NCBI GenBank assembly: GCA_963556195.1
Contig: OY744531.1
Span: 108,776,622-108,840,621 of the forward strand
Source: Sepiola atlantica
Lineage: Eukaryota; Mollusca; Cephalopoda; Sepiida; Sepiolidae
Reading direction: 5' to 3'
DNA length: 64,000 nucleotides
Positions within the stretch are counted from its first letter, which is position 1; each line of letters starts with the position of its first letter. The translations under genes were made by a program, and so were the position numbers. The notes beneath the pieces are model-generated. The model did not search any database. It had not been told where the DNA came from and worked only from the letters and a program-made list of their open reading frames with translations. Below are positions 1 to 12,384 of this stretch, piece by piece.

Positions 1-467
1 TTACAAAATTAGCCTCTTTCTGCTCATATCTTTTCCTCGCCAACTACTGGTTAAATAGTCTCACTACTTGTGGTTATATCCCCTTATGTTTATAGTAGAT
101 TTATAATCTTTTTATATTTTCTCCTGTTACATACATACCTAACTTTATATTAACACCGAGATAAGCACATAGATGGCATGAAGGTAAAGGGGGCAATGGC
201 CGAAGTCAATTTGTTTAAAAAGATTTTTTTTTTTTTTTTTTTAATTTTTTTTAATAATTTTTTTTATAGACGAAACAAAGGTTTCACAGCATCGTAGAAA
301 AAGAAAAAAGAAAAAAAAAAAAAAGAAAAAAGAAAAAAAAAAAAAAAAAAAAAAAGAAAGAAAAGGTTTTATTGTTTTACTCCTTGTCAAATGAGAATCA
401 CAAAACGAGAAACTTCAGAGTTCTTCGTTTCTTTGAATCTAAAATTGTGATTCCCACCAATACTTAC
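1..467 (-). other. Start of Tribbles intron 2; poly-T/poly-A stretch
   Basis: This is sequence downstream of the exon 2 donor. It contains an A/T-homopolymer region (about 220-365) with A-runs interrupted by single G. No exon-like coding is visible, and exon 3 must lie outside the window. Confidence 0.7.
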
Positions 468-760
468 TTTTCTGGGTCGATAAAGACAAACTTCCTGAGT
501 TTGAGATCACGCAGAACGACGCCATTGCAATGGCAATGGGACACTGCTTCCACAACCTGTTTGAATAAGTGGCAAGCTTCGGCTTCTTTCAACCGTTTTC
601 TCTGCCGCACGTAGGAATGCAAATCTCCATAGTTACGCTTGAAGAAGAGGTAAACTTGTTGTGACTTGATGATGACCTCTTCGACCTTGGAAATATTCGG
701 ATGAGAGTCGACCTGCCAATAAGTACAGATCACCTCACGATAGCGGTCAGCAGGGAAAAC
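468..760 (-). CDS. trib: Tribbles pseudokinase, coding exon 2 (central kinase lobe)
   Basis: Second coding exon of the same gene, 293 bp. It opens after a TTCCATAG acceptor (AG at 762-761) with VFPADRYREVI. Next come DSHPNISKVEEVI, VYLFFKRNYGDLHSYVR, the RKRLKEAEACHLFKQVVEAV helix and SHCHCNGVVLRDLKLRKFVF. The last piece is the degenerate catalytic loop, with LRDLK where active kinases have HRDLK, as in TRIB2. The HSYVRxRKRLxEEEAxxLFKQ pattern is closest to TRIB1 as I recall it. The exon ends in phase 2 at a GTAAGT donor (467-462), and reading through hits a stop at once, which supports the splice. The remaining C-lobe, the SLE replacement of DFG, and the C-terminal MEK/COP1-binding motifs should lie beyond base 1. 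No frameshift or stop interrupts the exon. Confidence 0.92.
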
Positions 761-854
761 CTATGGAAGAAAAACAGAGGAACTATGAACAAACGCTAAC
801 ACACTAATCAGACTGACTAAAAAGAAAATTACTTTATATGCAAACACATGCACA

Positions 855-984
855 ATGTTATATATATATATATATATACATACACATACATGCACAATGT
901 ATATATATATATATATATATACATACATGCACAATGTTATATATATATATTATATATATATATGCACATACATATGCACAATGT

Positions 985-1015
<31 letters not shown>

Positions 1016-1060
1016 GCGCAATGTTTTATATATATATATATATACACACAAAGTTCTACA
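855..1060. repeat. Compound (TA)n microsatellite with TGCACAATGT interruptions
   Basis: Several (TA)n runs are separated by a recurring TGCACAATGT spacer, giving a minisatellite-like organisation. The open frames here (poly-Tyr/Ile) are translation artefacts. Confidence 0.9.
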
Positions 1061-1072
1061 CAATATGTAATA

Positions 1073-1184
1073 TGTGAAAAAAGACAAACAGAAAACAGAT
1101 TTAAAAACAAAAGAAAAACAAGAAACGGAAAATTCTTGTTTTTCTCCTGTATTTAAATCTGTTTCCGTTTGTCTTTTTTCATAC
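1073..1184. repeat. Inverted repeat / hairpin with ~50-bp arms
   Basis: The left arm (1073-1125) carries AAAAAAGACAAACAGAAAAC. The right arm (1133-1184) is its near-complete reverse complement. The loop is under 10 bp. It is probably a short foldback element. Confidence 0.75.
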
Positions 1185-1239
1185 ATTTGATCTGTCACAG
1201 CATTTCATTTTCATGACATATTGTGCATTCTACCATAAT

Positions 1240-1246
1240 ATCTAAT

Positions 1247-1289
<43 letters not shown>

Positions 1290-1389
1290 GTTTCGGAATT
1301 TTAGAGATAAGGATCGATGATGTGTATTGAATGGATTGTTTACTATTCTCATCTTGGGAGGTTTTGAGCTTGCATTATATTACTGCTGA

Positions 1390-1438
<49 letters not shown>

Positions 1439-1598
1439 TACTGCTGAATAAATATATATATATATTTTTTTTCCTTCTCCATTTATAAATGAGTCTTTTT
1501 TTTTTATACACACACACTAGAATATGTGTAGACATATTTTAAAGCATTCCATCCTGGACAATATGAAGAAAAAACAACACTTTTTGCTTTGACAAGGA

Positions 1599-1636
<38 letters not shown>

Positions 1637-1640
1637 ACAA
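1240..1640. repeat. AT/AC microsatellite cluster
   Basis: Runs of (TA)n and (CA)n occur at about 1244-1290, 1393-1460 and 1600-1635. The 15-bp segment ATTACTGCTGAATAA flanks both sides of the second run (about 1379 and 1437), consistent with a local duplication. 1345-1375 resembles the end of the CCGAAACGTTGTG foldback family (TATTCTCATCTTGG). Confidence 0.8.
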
Positions 1641-2230
1641 TCTTTATACAATTAATGAGCAAATTACACATGTGAACCCTATGCGCATATTTAACACACA
1701 CACACATACACGCTGATATATGCATCTGTTTGCACGTACACGCAGGTGTGTAATCAGTTCAGGTGAGTATAGACAAAAACTAAAACGAGAGATGAGACAT
1801 CGGCTAATAATATTAATCTTTCATTCAGTGAGAGGACCTACTTCTCACCGTTCGGCTAGTGAGAAAGGCTCAATCCACCGACAAAGGTGGCACATTCATC
1901 TCCTGAACACGCGTGCTCCCACTCTTTCGTGAATTCACCGAAGCTGCAACTTTATTTTTCAAATCCTATCTCCTTCTGTTGAACCGAAGAGGCACCCCCC
2001 CCACCCGGGCACTGTCTTTTCTGTTTGAATATGTAAAAGAAGAAGAGTATTGTGAATGCTGACGATGAGTCAACACTCGAATGGTCAGGCGAGCAGAACT
2101 GAAGAGGAGAAAAGAGGAGGAAATCTAAAAAGGTCAATATTCTTTCAATCATGTCGAAGTATTTGAAAGGCTAACTCAAATGGAAATAATTGATAAAGAC
2201 AAATTCCAATACACATGCACTTAATCTGGA
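1641..2230. other. No gene recognised
   Basis: AT-rich intron sequence with short CA repeats near 1695. Small open frames here show no recognisable domain. Confidence 0.5.
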
Positions 2231-2291
2231 GGATTGGGGTTGGGGTTGGGGTTAGGGTTAGGGTTAGGATTGGGGTTAGGGTTAGGGTTAT
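2231..2291 (+). repeat. Short interstitial telomere-like block (TTGGGG/TTAGGG)
   Basis: About ten hexamers of GGGTTG or GGGTTA, G-rich on the + strand. One of several telomere-type blocks in the window. Confidence 0.85.
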
Positions 2292-2573
2292 TTGTACATC
2301 AACTCTTATATACGTCATTGTTAGGTTTATTATTATATTAAGAATTTCATTAAAGAAAAAACAACCTGTTTAATGATCACGAAAAATACAATAGTTAATG
2401 GAAAAATGTAGGGTAGAAATTTGATTGTAGGCGGCACTTGTTTTGGTGATAAGATTTGCATGGGTCAACCCGCATGTTTGCAATACTAGTGTAATTATTT
2501 AGAATAGATATAATAAAATGCGAATATCTACAAATGAAAGAAATTGCATTTAATAATTAACCCTTAAATATGA

Positions 2574-3213
2574 ATAAAACATAATGCCATAAAACATGTA
2601 ATGCCATAAAACATGTAATGCCATAAAACGTAATGCCATAAAACATGTAATGCCATAAAACATGTAATGCCATAAAACATGTAATGCCATAAAACATGTA
2701 ATTCCATAAAACATGTAATGCCATAAAACGTAATTCCATAAAACGTAATGCCATAAAACATGTAATGCCATAAAACATGTAATGCCATAAAACGTAATGC
2801 CATTAAACATGTAATTCCATAAAACGTAATGCCATAAAACGTAATTCCATAAAACATGTAATGCCATAAAACATGTAATTCCATAAAACGTAATGCCATT
2901 AAACATGTAATTCCATAAAACGTAATGCCATAAAACATGTAATGCCATAAAACGTAATGCCATAAAACGTAATGCCATAAAACGTAATTCCATAAAACAT
3001 GTAATGCCATAAAACATGTAATGCCATAAAACGTAATGCCATTAAACATGTAATTCCATAAAACATGTAATGCCATAAAACATGTAATTCCATAAAACAT
3101 GTAATTCCATAAAACATGTAATGCCATTAAACATGTAATTCCATAAAACATGTAATGCCATTAAACATGTAATTCCATAAAACATGTAATTCCATAAAAC
3201 ATGTAATTCCATA
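2574..3213. repeat. Tandem array of interchanging 15- and 17-bp units
   Basis: About 40 units of CATAAAACATGTAATGC (17 bp) or CATAAAACGTAATGC (15 bp), with ATGCC/ATTCC variants. The overlapping open frames on the minus strand (repeating MFYGITC or WHYVLWN) are artefacts of the array. Confidence 0.95.
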
Positions 3214-3970
3214 TAATCTGCAGTAGAGGATGGTGTTAAAAGATCATTTTCTTTGAAACAGAAACGATTTAGGTCAATATGAAGCTCCAACAAAAAAAAA
3301 AAATGGCCAGTGATGAAGGTCTTTTTGATACCAACTTTGAAATGAAGGAAACTGTCTATTTACCAACAACTTGTTTCTGAAAACATTGTGCCCCAGTCTT
3401 AATCTAAACAAAATTTGTTCCGCAAAAAGGTCACCCCATTCAGAGACCGACCTGTATAAAAGCGAAACGGATATTCTTAGAATGCGATCATTCAATCTGT
3501 GCGTTTCGCGATGAAAATACTATTTCAAACTGAAGCCTGACACACGAAACTTCAATTATTATTAATAATGAGTCACCATTTATCAAGGCTAAAAAACACT
3601 TGAGGATATGATTAATAAGATGGATAGATGAACAGTTGAATGATGAAGAATATTATGAGAGTTAGAAATCTCTACATAACACCCACTCAAAACAGCCCCC
3701 CCCCCCCGAAAAAAAAACTCCAGCAATTATTCCCCCTTTGTAAGAAACATCGCTCATGGAATGTGAAGATTAAAGGACAAAGCCGAGTAGAGTGGATAGT
3801 TATGAAGCGCTGAAAGTAAACACAAGATCTACTTTCTACTCTCAGCATTGCAGACCAAACTGAAGCACGAAAGACCGACCGATGGGAGCTTCTTACAGAA
3901 ATGCATGAACACATCTAATAAAATGGTTCAAAAATAAAAATAAATCTTCTTCGTTGCAGAACATATCACC
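3214..3970. other. No gene recognised
   Basis: Intronic sequence with a poly-C run at about 3697. No domain is recognised in the short open frames. Confidence 0.5.
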
Positions 3971-3974
3971 TTTA

Positions 3975-4260
3975 AAAATAACGCAAGTACTTCCACGGAA
4001 CGCGCTCCAACGAACTGTACTTGTACACCCTCAACGTAAATGCCCCGACCAGCAGCAAAATCCCACCTCTTCACCGTAGAGGTCCCTAGGGGGCAGAAAA
4101 CTTTCTACTCCAATAGTTTCTTTCCTCGAACCGTTCGCCTTTGAAATTCCCTTCCTGCTCCTTCAGATGTACCAATGTGCAAAAATGCACTTGCGGCCCA
4201 ACTCCCCACTTAGGGGATGCCTCCTATAAATCTGGCCCCTAATCACAGTAATCCCCCCCC
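3975..4260 (+). pseudogene. LINE 3'-end relic (RT C-terminus)
   Basis: Degenerate version of the LINE tail also present near 35990, 41926, 51130 and 57800. It retains the segment for AKSH-like text, then FYSNSF..LWNSLP and a HLAAQLP-like end, followed by the C-rich 3' sequence. Stops and frameshifts break the frame. It is the end of a non-LTR retrotransposon ORF2. Confidence 0.65.
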
Positions 4261-5790
4261 CCAAAAAAAAGGGGCCAAGTAAATACAAAATACATACGAC
4301 CCGCGAGAGAAAGATTGCTACTTCGATCCAATTCACCAATAATAAACTAATTAGACATATATCAACAATATGAAAAATCAACTCGGAATCAGAAGAGAGC
4401 CGGAGCAAGACAGCAAATCGAGCTCGATATCTTTTGCGATAGAGCTTTATAAGAATAATATCAAAAAGGGGCTCAACATTTCAGTTTCACGGTAGACCCG
4501 ATCGCTAGAAATGCATTACTCTTCCCTATGTCATGTAGATAATAATTATATCGATTTGAACGGAAGTTTAAACGCGCCATTCAAATAAATATATATACAG
4601 ACGTAGGGGACAAGAAAATGCGTCCGAAGATTGGGTCGATTGTGAAACAGAAGTGTCAAGACAATTTTTTAATTGACATTCTTCCATTTCCATCCAGTCA
4701 TCCCCAAAGTTTATCAAAGATGGAATCTCCCCCTTCACCCCTCAGCTGTTTGTGTATACAGCTTTTAGCCTGATGATTTCCTGCGGGAATAAAACAGGGA
4801 CGTTTCTGTGTAGCTTACTTGCGATAGATATATTATTTTATGCTATATATATATGTGTGTGTGTGTATATAAATAAATTATTGATCTATTAGTTGGTTGC
4901 AGTTCCTTTCATTTCGCTGAATATGTTGTGAGTCACTGAAGCGAATGTAACCATTAGTCATTATAGGTGCCCGTGGCAGTAGAACAAGACAGGAGCAGTC
5001 GTGATGCAGCTGCATGTGGAGTGGGGGTGGGGGGGAGAAGAAAAAAAAAAAAGAAAAAGAAAAAAAAGGGCCACAGCTTAGATTATTTTCTTGGTAGCCA
5101 AGCAGCAGCAGCCGCAGCATCTGCTGTTGCTGCTTCATCCGCATGTGTGTGTGTGTTACTATGACGCTGTTGAGAGAATATGACTAATCACCTTAGCAAC
5201 CACAATCATCATACAGAATCCCCCCCCCCCCCAATTTTTGCACTAGCTCGGTACAACAGTTGTTCAGAACGTATACACAAACAGCTGAGGTTGGTGGGGG
5301 TGTAGGGGGGGAGGAGGTCGTCTTTGATAAACTTGGGGGAGGAGAGGGTAGGGGTGATGGGATTGGGGGATGGAAGAATCTAAATTGAAACGAGTAGAAA
5401 TCAATTTCAAAGACCACCTCCGTTCGTTCTCTCTGGTGTCATAACAGCCACAATAAAGTTTGCAGTTTCCCCCTTTTCTTTTCTCTCATCATCTGTTGAG
5501 TCAGTGGATTTTTTTCAATGGGAATCGATGATAAAGATAATAATAAAAAAAAAGAAGGGATTCAGGATGAAGAAAACTGATAGATCTACCCCCCCCCCTC
5601 CACTTCCCAAAATGTGTGGGCGGACAGAATGGATAAAAAAAAATATAAAAAAATAAATAAATAATTTTAAAAATGGTGAAATTAAAATAAATGGTTTTAT
5701 GAGCAAATCAAATTATCTAATTTAAAGAAATTGGACAATAAAACATCTAAAAAACATAAAAATCTAAGAAATGGATTCTTTTGATAAAAA
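4261..5790. other. No gene; purine runs and poly-G/poly-C tracts
   Basis: Contains a short GT repeat near 4855, a purine run 5039-5070, CAG/CTG-rich 5100-5135 and G/C tracts near 5220 and 5590. No coding signal is visible. Confidence 0.5.
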
Positions 5791-5796
5791 CAAAAT

Positions 5797-6197
5797 GGGG
5801 CTTCTGCTGTTTAGCCACAACATTAAAATATTTAAAGAAATGTATAAACTTTGTTATGTACTTACGTGGTAGCTGAAAAGAAGATTGTACAGAAACAATT
5901 ACAAATTCATCTAGTATTTATTAAATTATAAGAAAAAGAATAAGAAAAAAAAACGATCTTAGACATTTTCACTTATGAAATAGACAAGGGAGATAACTCA
6001 AATTTTGCTTAATGGCTACCGAAAGATAAAATCAGTTTTTATTTTTCATTTAATAAATACTGGATGAATTTGCGTAATTTTTGATGTACAGTCTTCTTTT
6101 CAGCTACCACGTAAGTACATAAAGTTTATACATTCTTTAGCTATTTTTTTTTTTAAAGAGAGGCCTAACATGTCGGGGCTAAACAACAGAAGCACCA
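5797..6197. mobile_element. ~400-bp MITE with ~100-bp imperfect TIRs (copy 1)
   Basis: The left end GGGGCTTCTGCTGTTTAGCC and right end ...AACAACAGAAGCACC are inverted. Arms continue through TATAAACTTTGT, ACTTACGTGGTAGCTG and GATTGTAC. The centre holds CAAGGGAGATAACTCAA. No transposase is encoded, so it is a non-autonomous DNA element. A second copy lies at 6954-7347. Confidence 0.8.
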
Positions 6198-6953
6198 ACA
6201 AATCTTATATATAAAAAAAAATGTAATCCACCATAATGCATTTCGGTTTATTCGTTAGCAAGTCAACCATTTTAATTTTTTGTTACTGTTGAATAGAAAA
6301 TCACTTAATTTAAACTGGCTTTGAATTTTTCATAGCAAATCCTTATATTTAAAAGATTGAAAGTTTTGGAAGCCATTTATATCCAATAATTTTATAAATA
6401 AAGATTCAAACATTACATAAAGAAACTATGGCTACAGTTGTGTAACAATATGGTTCAATTAATCATTTTATGACCAAAAGATGCAAGAATTAAATTTAAT
6501 TTTCAAAATCCTATTTAAAAAAACCCAAAAAACCAACAACCTGGGCAACGCCGGGTTGGTAGAGTAATATTACTGGGACAAGCAAATTTAAAATAGAATT
6601 CGCGTAGAAGATGTTAAAAAATAAACTTGAGTAATAAATAATGGTAAAAGAATTTAAAGTGACATTTTTGGGGTCTATCTGATGCAATATTTAAGAGAAT
6701 TTCGTCTGTATATTCTGTGAGATGTAATTATTAAAATGTTTGAAAAAGTTACCAACTTTTCCATTTTTAACTTGCAGTGAAAGAAAAGTGAGACGGCTCA
6801 GCTCTACCTACCAGGCGTTGCCCGGGATTTCTTTGTTACCCCCGCAGTTTTCTTTTTAATCAAATTATTATATTTTTTAAATAAGATTTATAAAGCTAAA
6901 TTTAATTATCATGATATCGTTTGGTCATTCAATTATTATTTGAACAAAATTCA
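6198..6953. other. Between MITEs; Helitron-like 3' hairpins
   Basis: AT-rich. GGGCAACGCCGGGTTGGTAG at 6543 and the inverted CTACCTACCAGGCGTTGCCC near 6816 resemble Helitron 3' hairpins in opposite orientations, about 270 bp apart. No gene is seen. Confidence 0.5.
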
Positions 6954-7347
6954 GTGCTTCTGCAGTTTCACAATGATGTTAGGTCTTCCTTAAAAAAAAA
7001 ATAGCTAAAGAAATGTATAAACTTTGTACTTACGTGGTAGCTGAAAAAAAAATATTGTACACCAAAAATTACGCAAATTCATCAAGTACTTATTAAATAA
7101 AAAATAAAAAACGATGTCGCCATTTTTCTTTTTACCTTTTCCGACAGTTATCTCCCTTGCCGACTTAGTTAGCTGAAATGTCTACCGATACGTAAGATCG
7201 TTTTTTTCTTTTTCTTATAATTTAATAAATACTGGATGAATTTGCATAATTTTTTCTGTACAATCTTATCTTCAGCTAACACGTACGTAGATAAAGTTTA
7301 TACATTTCTTTAAATATTTTAATGTCGTTGTGAAACCGCAGAAGCAC
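6954..7347. mobile_element. ~400-bp MITE (copy 2)
   Basis: Ends GTGCTTCTGCAGTTTCACAA and TTGTGAAACCGCAGAAGCAC are nearly perfect inverted repeats. Internal arms match copy 1 (ACTTACGTGGTAGCTG). The centre has AGTTATCTCCCTTG, the reverse complement of the GGGAGATAACT motif. Confidence 0.82.
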
Positions 7348-8345
7348 CCCGAATTGTTATAAAACTATAACAATTTTTTTAAGGTGATGTTTTAATCTCT
7401 ATAAAATTATTGGATGTGAATAGCCTCCAATCCATGAGAATTCGGTAAGAATTAAAAAAAAAACCCCAAAACAACAGTTTAAATAACTTTCTACTCGACA
7501 GTTTAAATGCTTCCAAATTCCTTTCAAATTTCAAAGGATAACGGATTCATTATTTTTTCTTCTTCTTCCAAACAAAATATTAAAATATTTACGAATAAAT
7601 AGAAATGCATCCTGGTGGATTTAGTTTCAGAATTAACTTTATTTGAAATTATGTTTTGCATTTTTGATTTAAATATTCGATTAATAAAAAAAAAATAATT
7701 AAATTCTCGTAGTTGCAAGAAAAAATAGACACACGTGAAGTGGTCTCATAATTGTATTAATGGAGAATTATCATTAGTAATTAATGGCGAGTAGCTGTAC
7801 AGACGCACAAAAACTCGACAATAGCAGAAGAAAAGAATGGTAAACGCGTAGCAGACCATTACTCTTATAATGAGTTTGTCTTTGAGTGCTTAATTATAAT
7901 GGACGTATGCCACCAAAAATAACCATAGAAATTTAAATATCTTTATTTGTGAATATGAAAACGGTGGATTGAAATTTAATTTCGAAACGCAACGACGGGA
8001 ATTGAGATTTTCTGAATCTAAAGCAGAATTATTATTGGAATTGTTTTTAGCAAGTGGCCACCATATTTAATTGGACTACAATTAGGAAGAATACGTATTT
8101 TGAAAATAGCAACTGGAAGAAAGATCTAATCACTCAACTATTTTTGAATCGTTAATATTTCGAAACTCACAAATCAGGTCAACTTCTTCAAAAGAATTTT
8201 TACATCAAATTTCATTTTTAAATTTTAGCCGATAGATTTTTTTTAAACAAATGAAATTAAGAGTGAAATTGTAAAAACAATTAATTCCTAGATTTTTTTC
8301 TCTTAAAAATAGTTTTTTAATTATAAATAATTTAAATCGAATAAA
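7348..8345. other. No gene recognised
   Basis: AT-rich, apparently low-copy intronic sequence. No open frame with recognisable homology. Confidence 0.5.
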
Positions 8346-8352
8346 AAAGGGG

Positions 8353-8385
<33 letters not shown>

Positions 8386-8391
8386 GGGGGG
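8353..8391. repeat. (GT)n plus poly-G microsatellite
   Basis: (TG)n run followed directly by a run of G. Confidence 0.9.
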
Positions 8392-8524
8392 ACAATTAAG
8401 ATCTTACAGTTGCTGAGAGTGAGAGAAAAAAAAAGTATTTAAAAAGAAAGTAAAACAATTTAATCATAAAAGTGGAAAATCAGAAATAGCAACAGCTGGC
8501 AGATGGGGGGGGGGGGGGTGACAG

Positions 8525-9495
8525 TAGAGAGAGAGAGGTAACTAGAGAGAGACAGAGAGGTAGGTAGAGAGAGACAGAGATAGAAAGAGAGAGACAGAGA
8601 CAGAAAGAGAGAGAGACAGACAGAAAGAGAGAGAGAGAGAGACAGAGACAGAAAGAGAGAGAGACAGAGACAGAAAGAGAGAGAGAGACAGAGATAGAAA
8701 GATAGAAAGAGAGAGACAGAGATAGAAAGATAGAGAGACAGAGATAGAAAGATAGAAAGAGAGAGACAGAGATAGAAAGATAGAGAGACAGAGATAGAAA
8801 AAGAGACAGAGATAGAAAAAGAGAGAGAGAGAGATAGAAAAAGAGAGAGACAGAGATAGAAAAAGAGAGAGACAGAGATAGAAAAAGAGAGAGACAGAGA
8901 TAGAAAAAGAGAGAGACAGAGATAGAAAAAGAGAGAGACAGAGATAGAAAAAGAGAGAGACAGAGATAGAAAAAGAGAGAGACAGAGATAGAAAAAGAGA
9001 GAGAGACAGAGATAGAAAAAGAGAGAGAGACAGAGATAGAAAAAGAGAGAGAGACAGAAAGAGAGAGAGACAGAAAGATAGAAAGAGAGAGATAGAAAGA
9101 TAGAAAGAGAGAGATAGAAAGATAGAAAGAAAGAGAGACAGAGATAAAAAGAGAGAGACAGAGATAGAAAGAGAGAGAGACAGAGATAGAAAGAGAGAGA
9201 GACAGAGATAGAAAGAGAGAGAGACAGAGATAGAAAGAGAGAGAGACAGAGATAGAAAGAGAGAGACAGAGATAGAAAGAGAGAGATAGAAAGATAGAAA
9301 CAGAGATAGAAAGAGAGAGACAGAAAGAGACAGAGATACACACAGAGAGATAGAGAGAGACAGAGACAAAGAGAGACAGTGAACGAGAGAGTAAGACAGA
9401 GAGAGAGAGAGAGAGAGACACAGAGATAGATAGATAGAGAGAGACACAGAGATAGATAGATAGATAGAGAGAGACACACACAGAGAGAGACAGAG
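8525..9495 (+). repeat. ~1-kb polypurine GAGA / GACAGAGATAGAAA array
   Basis: Nearly uninterrupted A/G strand with a recurring GACAGAGATAGAAAAAGAGA unit and interspersed C/T. The three long minus-strand open frames (Ser/Leu-rich, 311 to 371 residues) are artefacts; all three minus frames are open at once because the strand lacks stop-forming combinations. Mirror-symmetric purine tracts like this can form triplex DNA. Confidence 0.93.
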
Positions 9496-11083
9496 TGTGA
9501 ATGAAATCTAGCGATGAGAGGGTGGTAGTGGCGGTGAAACCTGCAACTATGCGAACAACAAGTGATAGTGAGTCATCAAACATGGCGGCTCCCATTCAAC
9601 CTGCTCTGCTACAAGAGGAGAAGGGGTGGAGGGAGGGAGGCTTGCTTGTGAAAGAATGGAGGAGGAGGAGGCGGCAGGTGTGTATAGGGGAAGTCTGTAA
9701 TTTTACCTGTTCACGTTATTCATCTATACAATTATTTATTAGTCAACTTACATGGAGGAAAAGCAGGAAAAAAAAAAAAAAAGTAAAAAAAAAGGAGTAT
9801 ACGTGAAGGGGGGGGGGAGAGATGCATTCGCGTCATGGAGTCGAAAACGGCCGAATATTAGGAACACGAATGCAGGTAGAACACGGCTTTCTTCTCGAGG
9901 GGAAAGGTTAAAAATATACATGCCTTTTTATTTTTAAACATTTAATTAGAAATTTCCCTTAATGAAGAATGATAAAAAACGGTGCAAACTTATTCATCGA
10001 CTTTATAAAAGGTTAGCTAAGAATTGACATTTAGAAGAACTTGGTTGATTTGAATACGGAGAACAAAAGTCACAAGGGGTGGGGTCATAATTTGTAAAGG
10101 ACACAGGTAAATAAGGGGGGGGGTGTATAATTAATCAGAGTATTTAATCAAGAGCTATAAACAGTTGAATTAGGACAAGAGAGAGAATAAGAGACGTGAT
10201 GAGAGAAATGGAATGATTTAAATAATAATAGAAAAAGAGAGACGAGGAGAACGGGAAGGGTCTACTATGACATCACAATGTATTCTAAATTTGTGAAATC
10301 CTTTTTGTATCCGCCAAGATTTGTCTCACGTGACTCAAATGAACCAATCAATCGCAATCATTTAAAAATAGAGAATCATCTTCATTATTAAAAATTAGCA
10401 TCGAATTGTCATTTTGTTCCCCCCCCCCCCCCACACACACAATATTTTTCGGTTTATTTTTCTTGTGACTTTTCAAAATAGAATTAACGCTGATGGATTT
10501 TCCCCACATTACGAAGTCTGCTCTCGATTTAAATAATTGAAATTAAGGAAAGTTATATTAAAAATATAAAGGCAACAAATAAATGTTACCAAAGGCAAGA
10601 TAAAATACACGTCAAAAACATACGCACACACGATACACGAACTCAACTGACCACCGTCGAATAATCAGCTTCTTCACAACAAATTTGAACTCCTAAAAAC
10701 CTTGAGTATTCGTTTTCAAACTTTTATTTCAACTATAAAAGATGTTTTGTTTTTGACGGGTACTACCCTAATTTTACGTTTTTCTTCAACAAAAAGTTCC
10801 TTATCTTTTGTTTTTGTGTATAAATTTTTCAAAGTTAAATATCGCCGATAATATTCAGTTACATTACCGTTTTATTTTATCCTCTGATGTAAAGCGCCCG
10901 TCTTTGAAAATCCATGGATTAAGGATATGAAACTCGTTGCTTTGAACTTCGGATGTTCTAATAAATATTGTATCGAAACAATCTTTTGTTCTCATCTTTC
11001 ATCTCCTACATTGATTGCTCTATTCAATATATTGAGCTTTATATTATCACGATAGATTATTATTAAACGATACATCGCTTATC

Positions 11084-11122
<39 letters not shown>

Positions 11123-11170
11123 TGCGAAAATGTTTTATCATATGCCTTTTATTCTTTTGCAATTGAAAGC
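9496..11170. other. No gene; homopolymers and a dispersed repeat
   Basis: Contains poly-A (9768-9793), poly-G/poly-C tracts (9808, 10118, 10421) and (TA)n at 11088-11119. 10260-10310 (TCTACTATGACATCACAATG ... TTTGTGAAATC) matches 21042-21090 and is a dispersed repeat. No coding signal. Confidence 0.55.
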
Positions 11171-11178
11171 TCGATAAT

Positions 11179-11596
11179 TGTCAACGGCGCTTCTGTAGTA
11201 TATATGAAGCAGCAGATTTTCTGTCCTTCTACTGAAAATAAAGAGAGGTAATTCAACCGGAAGTGATTTTTTTACAACATAAAAAAAAAATGCAAGACTG
11301 ATTTGTTTTTGGGTAACAATGAACAATTTCTTACTATGAAGTAAAAAAAATTTAAATAAAAAACCCTAACCCTAAGAAATCAGGCGGTGTGCCTGTAAAA
11401 AATCTATTGTTTTTTGCGGCTGGTTCATTAAATTACCAATGTCTCGAAGATTAATCTCATTTAACTCCATTTTCTAAATACTAAATTCAACTTCCGGTGA
11501 ATTCTGAATGAATGGAGAAAAAAAAACGGAACTCTTCAATTTCGATTTCTTAATCGGCAGCTGCTTCATATATACTACAGAAGTGCCGTGTCAACT
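11179..11596. mobile_element. ~420-bp MITE-like element with ~35-bp TIRs
   Basis: The left end around TGTCAACGGCGCTTCTGTAG and the right end CTACAGAAGTGCCGTGTCAA are inverted over about 35 bp, including ATATATGAAGCAGC. The interior contains AGAGAGGTAATTCA, related to the GGGAGATAACTC motif of the other MITEs. Confidence 0.72.
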
Positions 11597-11888
11597 TATA
11601 ACAACAGAGCATATATACATTCCAAAGACCAATATTTTATTGATCTTGTGAAACATTAAGTTTATTTATATATAAGAAATACTGACCCAACGGGCCATGG
11701 GTGTAGTTTGCTTCTAAAACTAACAAGATGAACTTCAAAATATGAAATCAAATTTGAAAAGGAGGCAGTTTTAGTTTCTCGATATAGACGGTTCAGTGTT
11801 TACATAAACATCCAAGATGGCAACGAAAAGCTGATCAACTAAACAATTTTCTTGAAAGTAATTTTGATTTAGAAGCACAAAACTTTGC

Positions 11889-11965
11889 TTTTGTTGCCAA
11901 ACTTTTAATTCAAGTCAGAAATTACATTCTAATCGACAGCTTACAGGCTTCAAAATCACTTTCGA
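11889..11965. repeat. Dispersed repeat fragment related to 26814-26962
   Basis: AGTCAGAAATTACATTCTAA...GGCTTCAAAATCACTTTCGA resembles an arm of the inverted repeat at 26814-26962, so both are probably one MITE family. Confidence 0.5.
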
Positions 11966-12384
11966 ACGATTACGGATGGTCGGCCAATATTACTAATAGA
12001 GATATTTTATCACATTCGTTCTTTATCACCAAATGCTGCTGCTTCCATTTTCTTTATTTAGGTCATTTATTTATGTCATCCTTTTACCCTCCTTCTTTTA
12101 CACGGCTTCTGCTACTAATAACATATCTATTCCCCTCCTCCCATCTAAAACATTCAATGCGCAACCAAACAATATCAGTTTTAGTATTATACTAGAACCC
12201 CCCCCCCCTCATTCTGGTTTGTCTCATATATATATATGTATATATATATATATTGAAGGTATATCCCTTATAATACTATACAAATTGTTAACCCCCTCCC
12301 CCCCAAAAAAAACAAGCTCAATGAAGTTTCCGGCTTCAGAGCATATATACTGGTTATGACAAAAAAAAAAAAAAAAAAACAGTT

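Noticed and set aside
372..614. 80-residue + strand frame over Tribbles exon 2
   Set aside because: Antisense shadow of the real exon.
2550..3293. MFYGITC/VLWHYM frames up to 195 residues
   Set aside because: Products of the 15/17-bp tandem array, open in multiple minus-strand frames.
8460..9595. Three Ser/Leu-rich frames of 311-371 residues on the minus strand
   Set aside because: They come from the polypurine array. All three frames are open over the same DNA, as expected for CT-only sequence.
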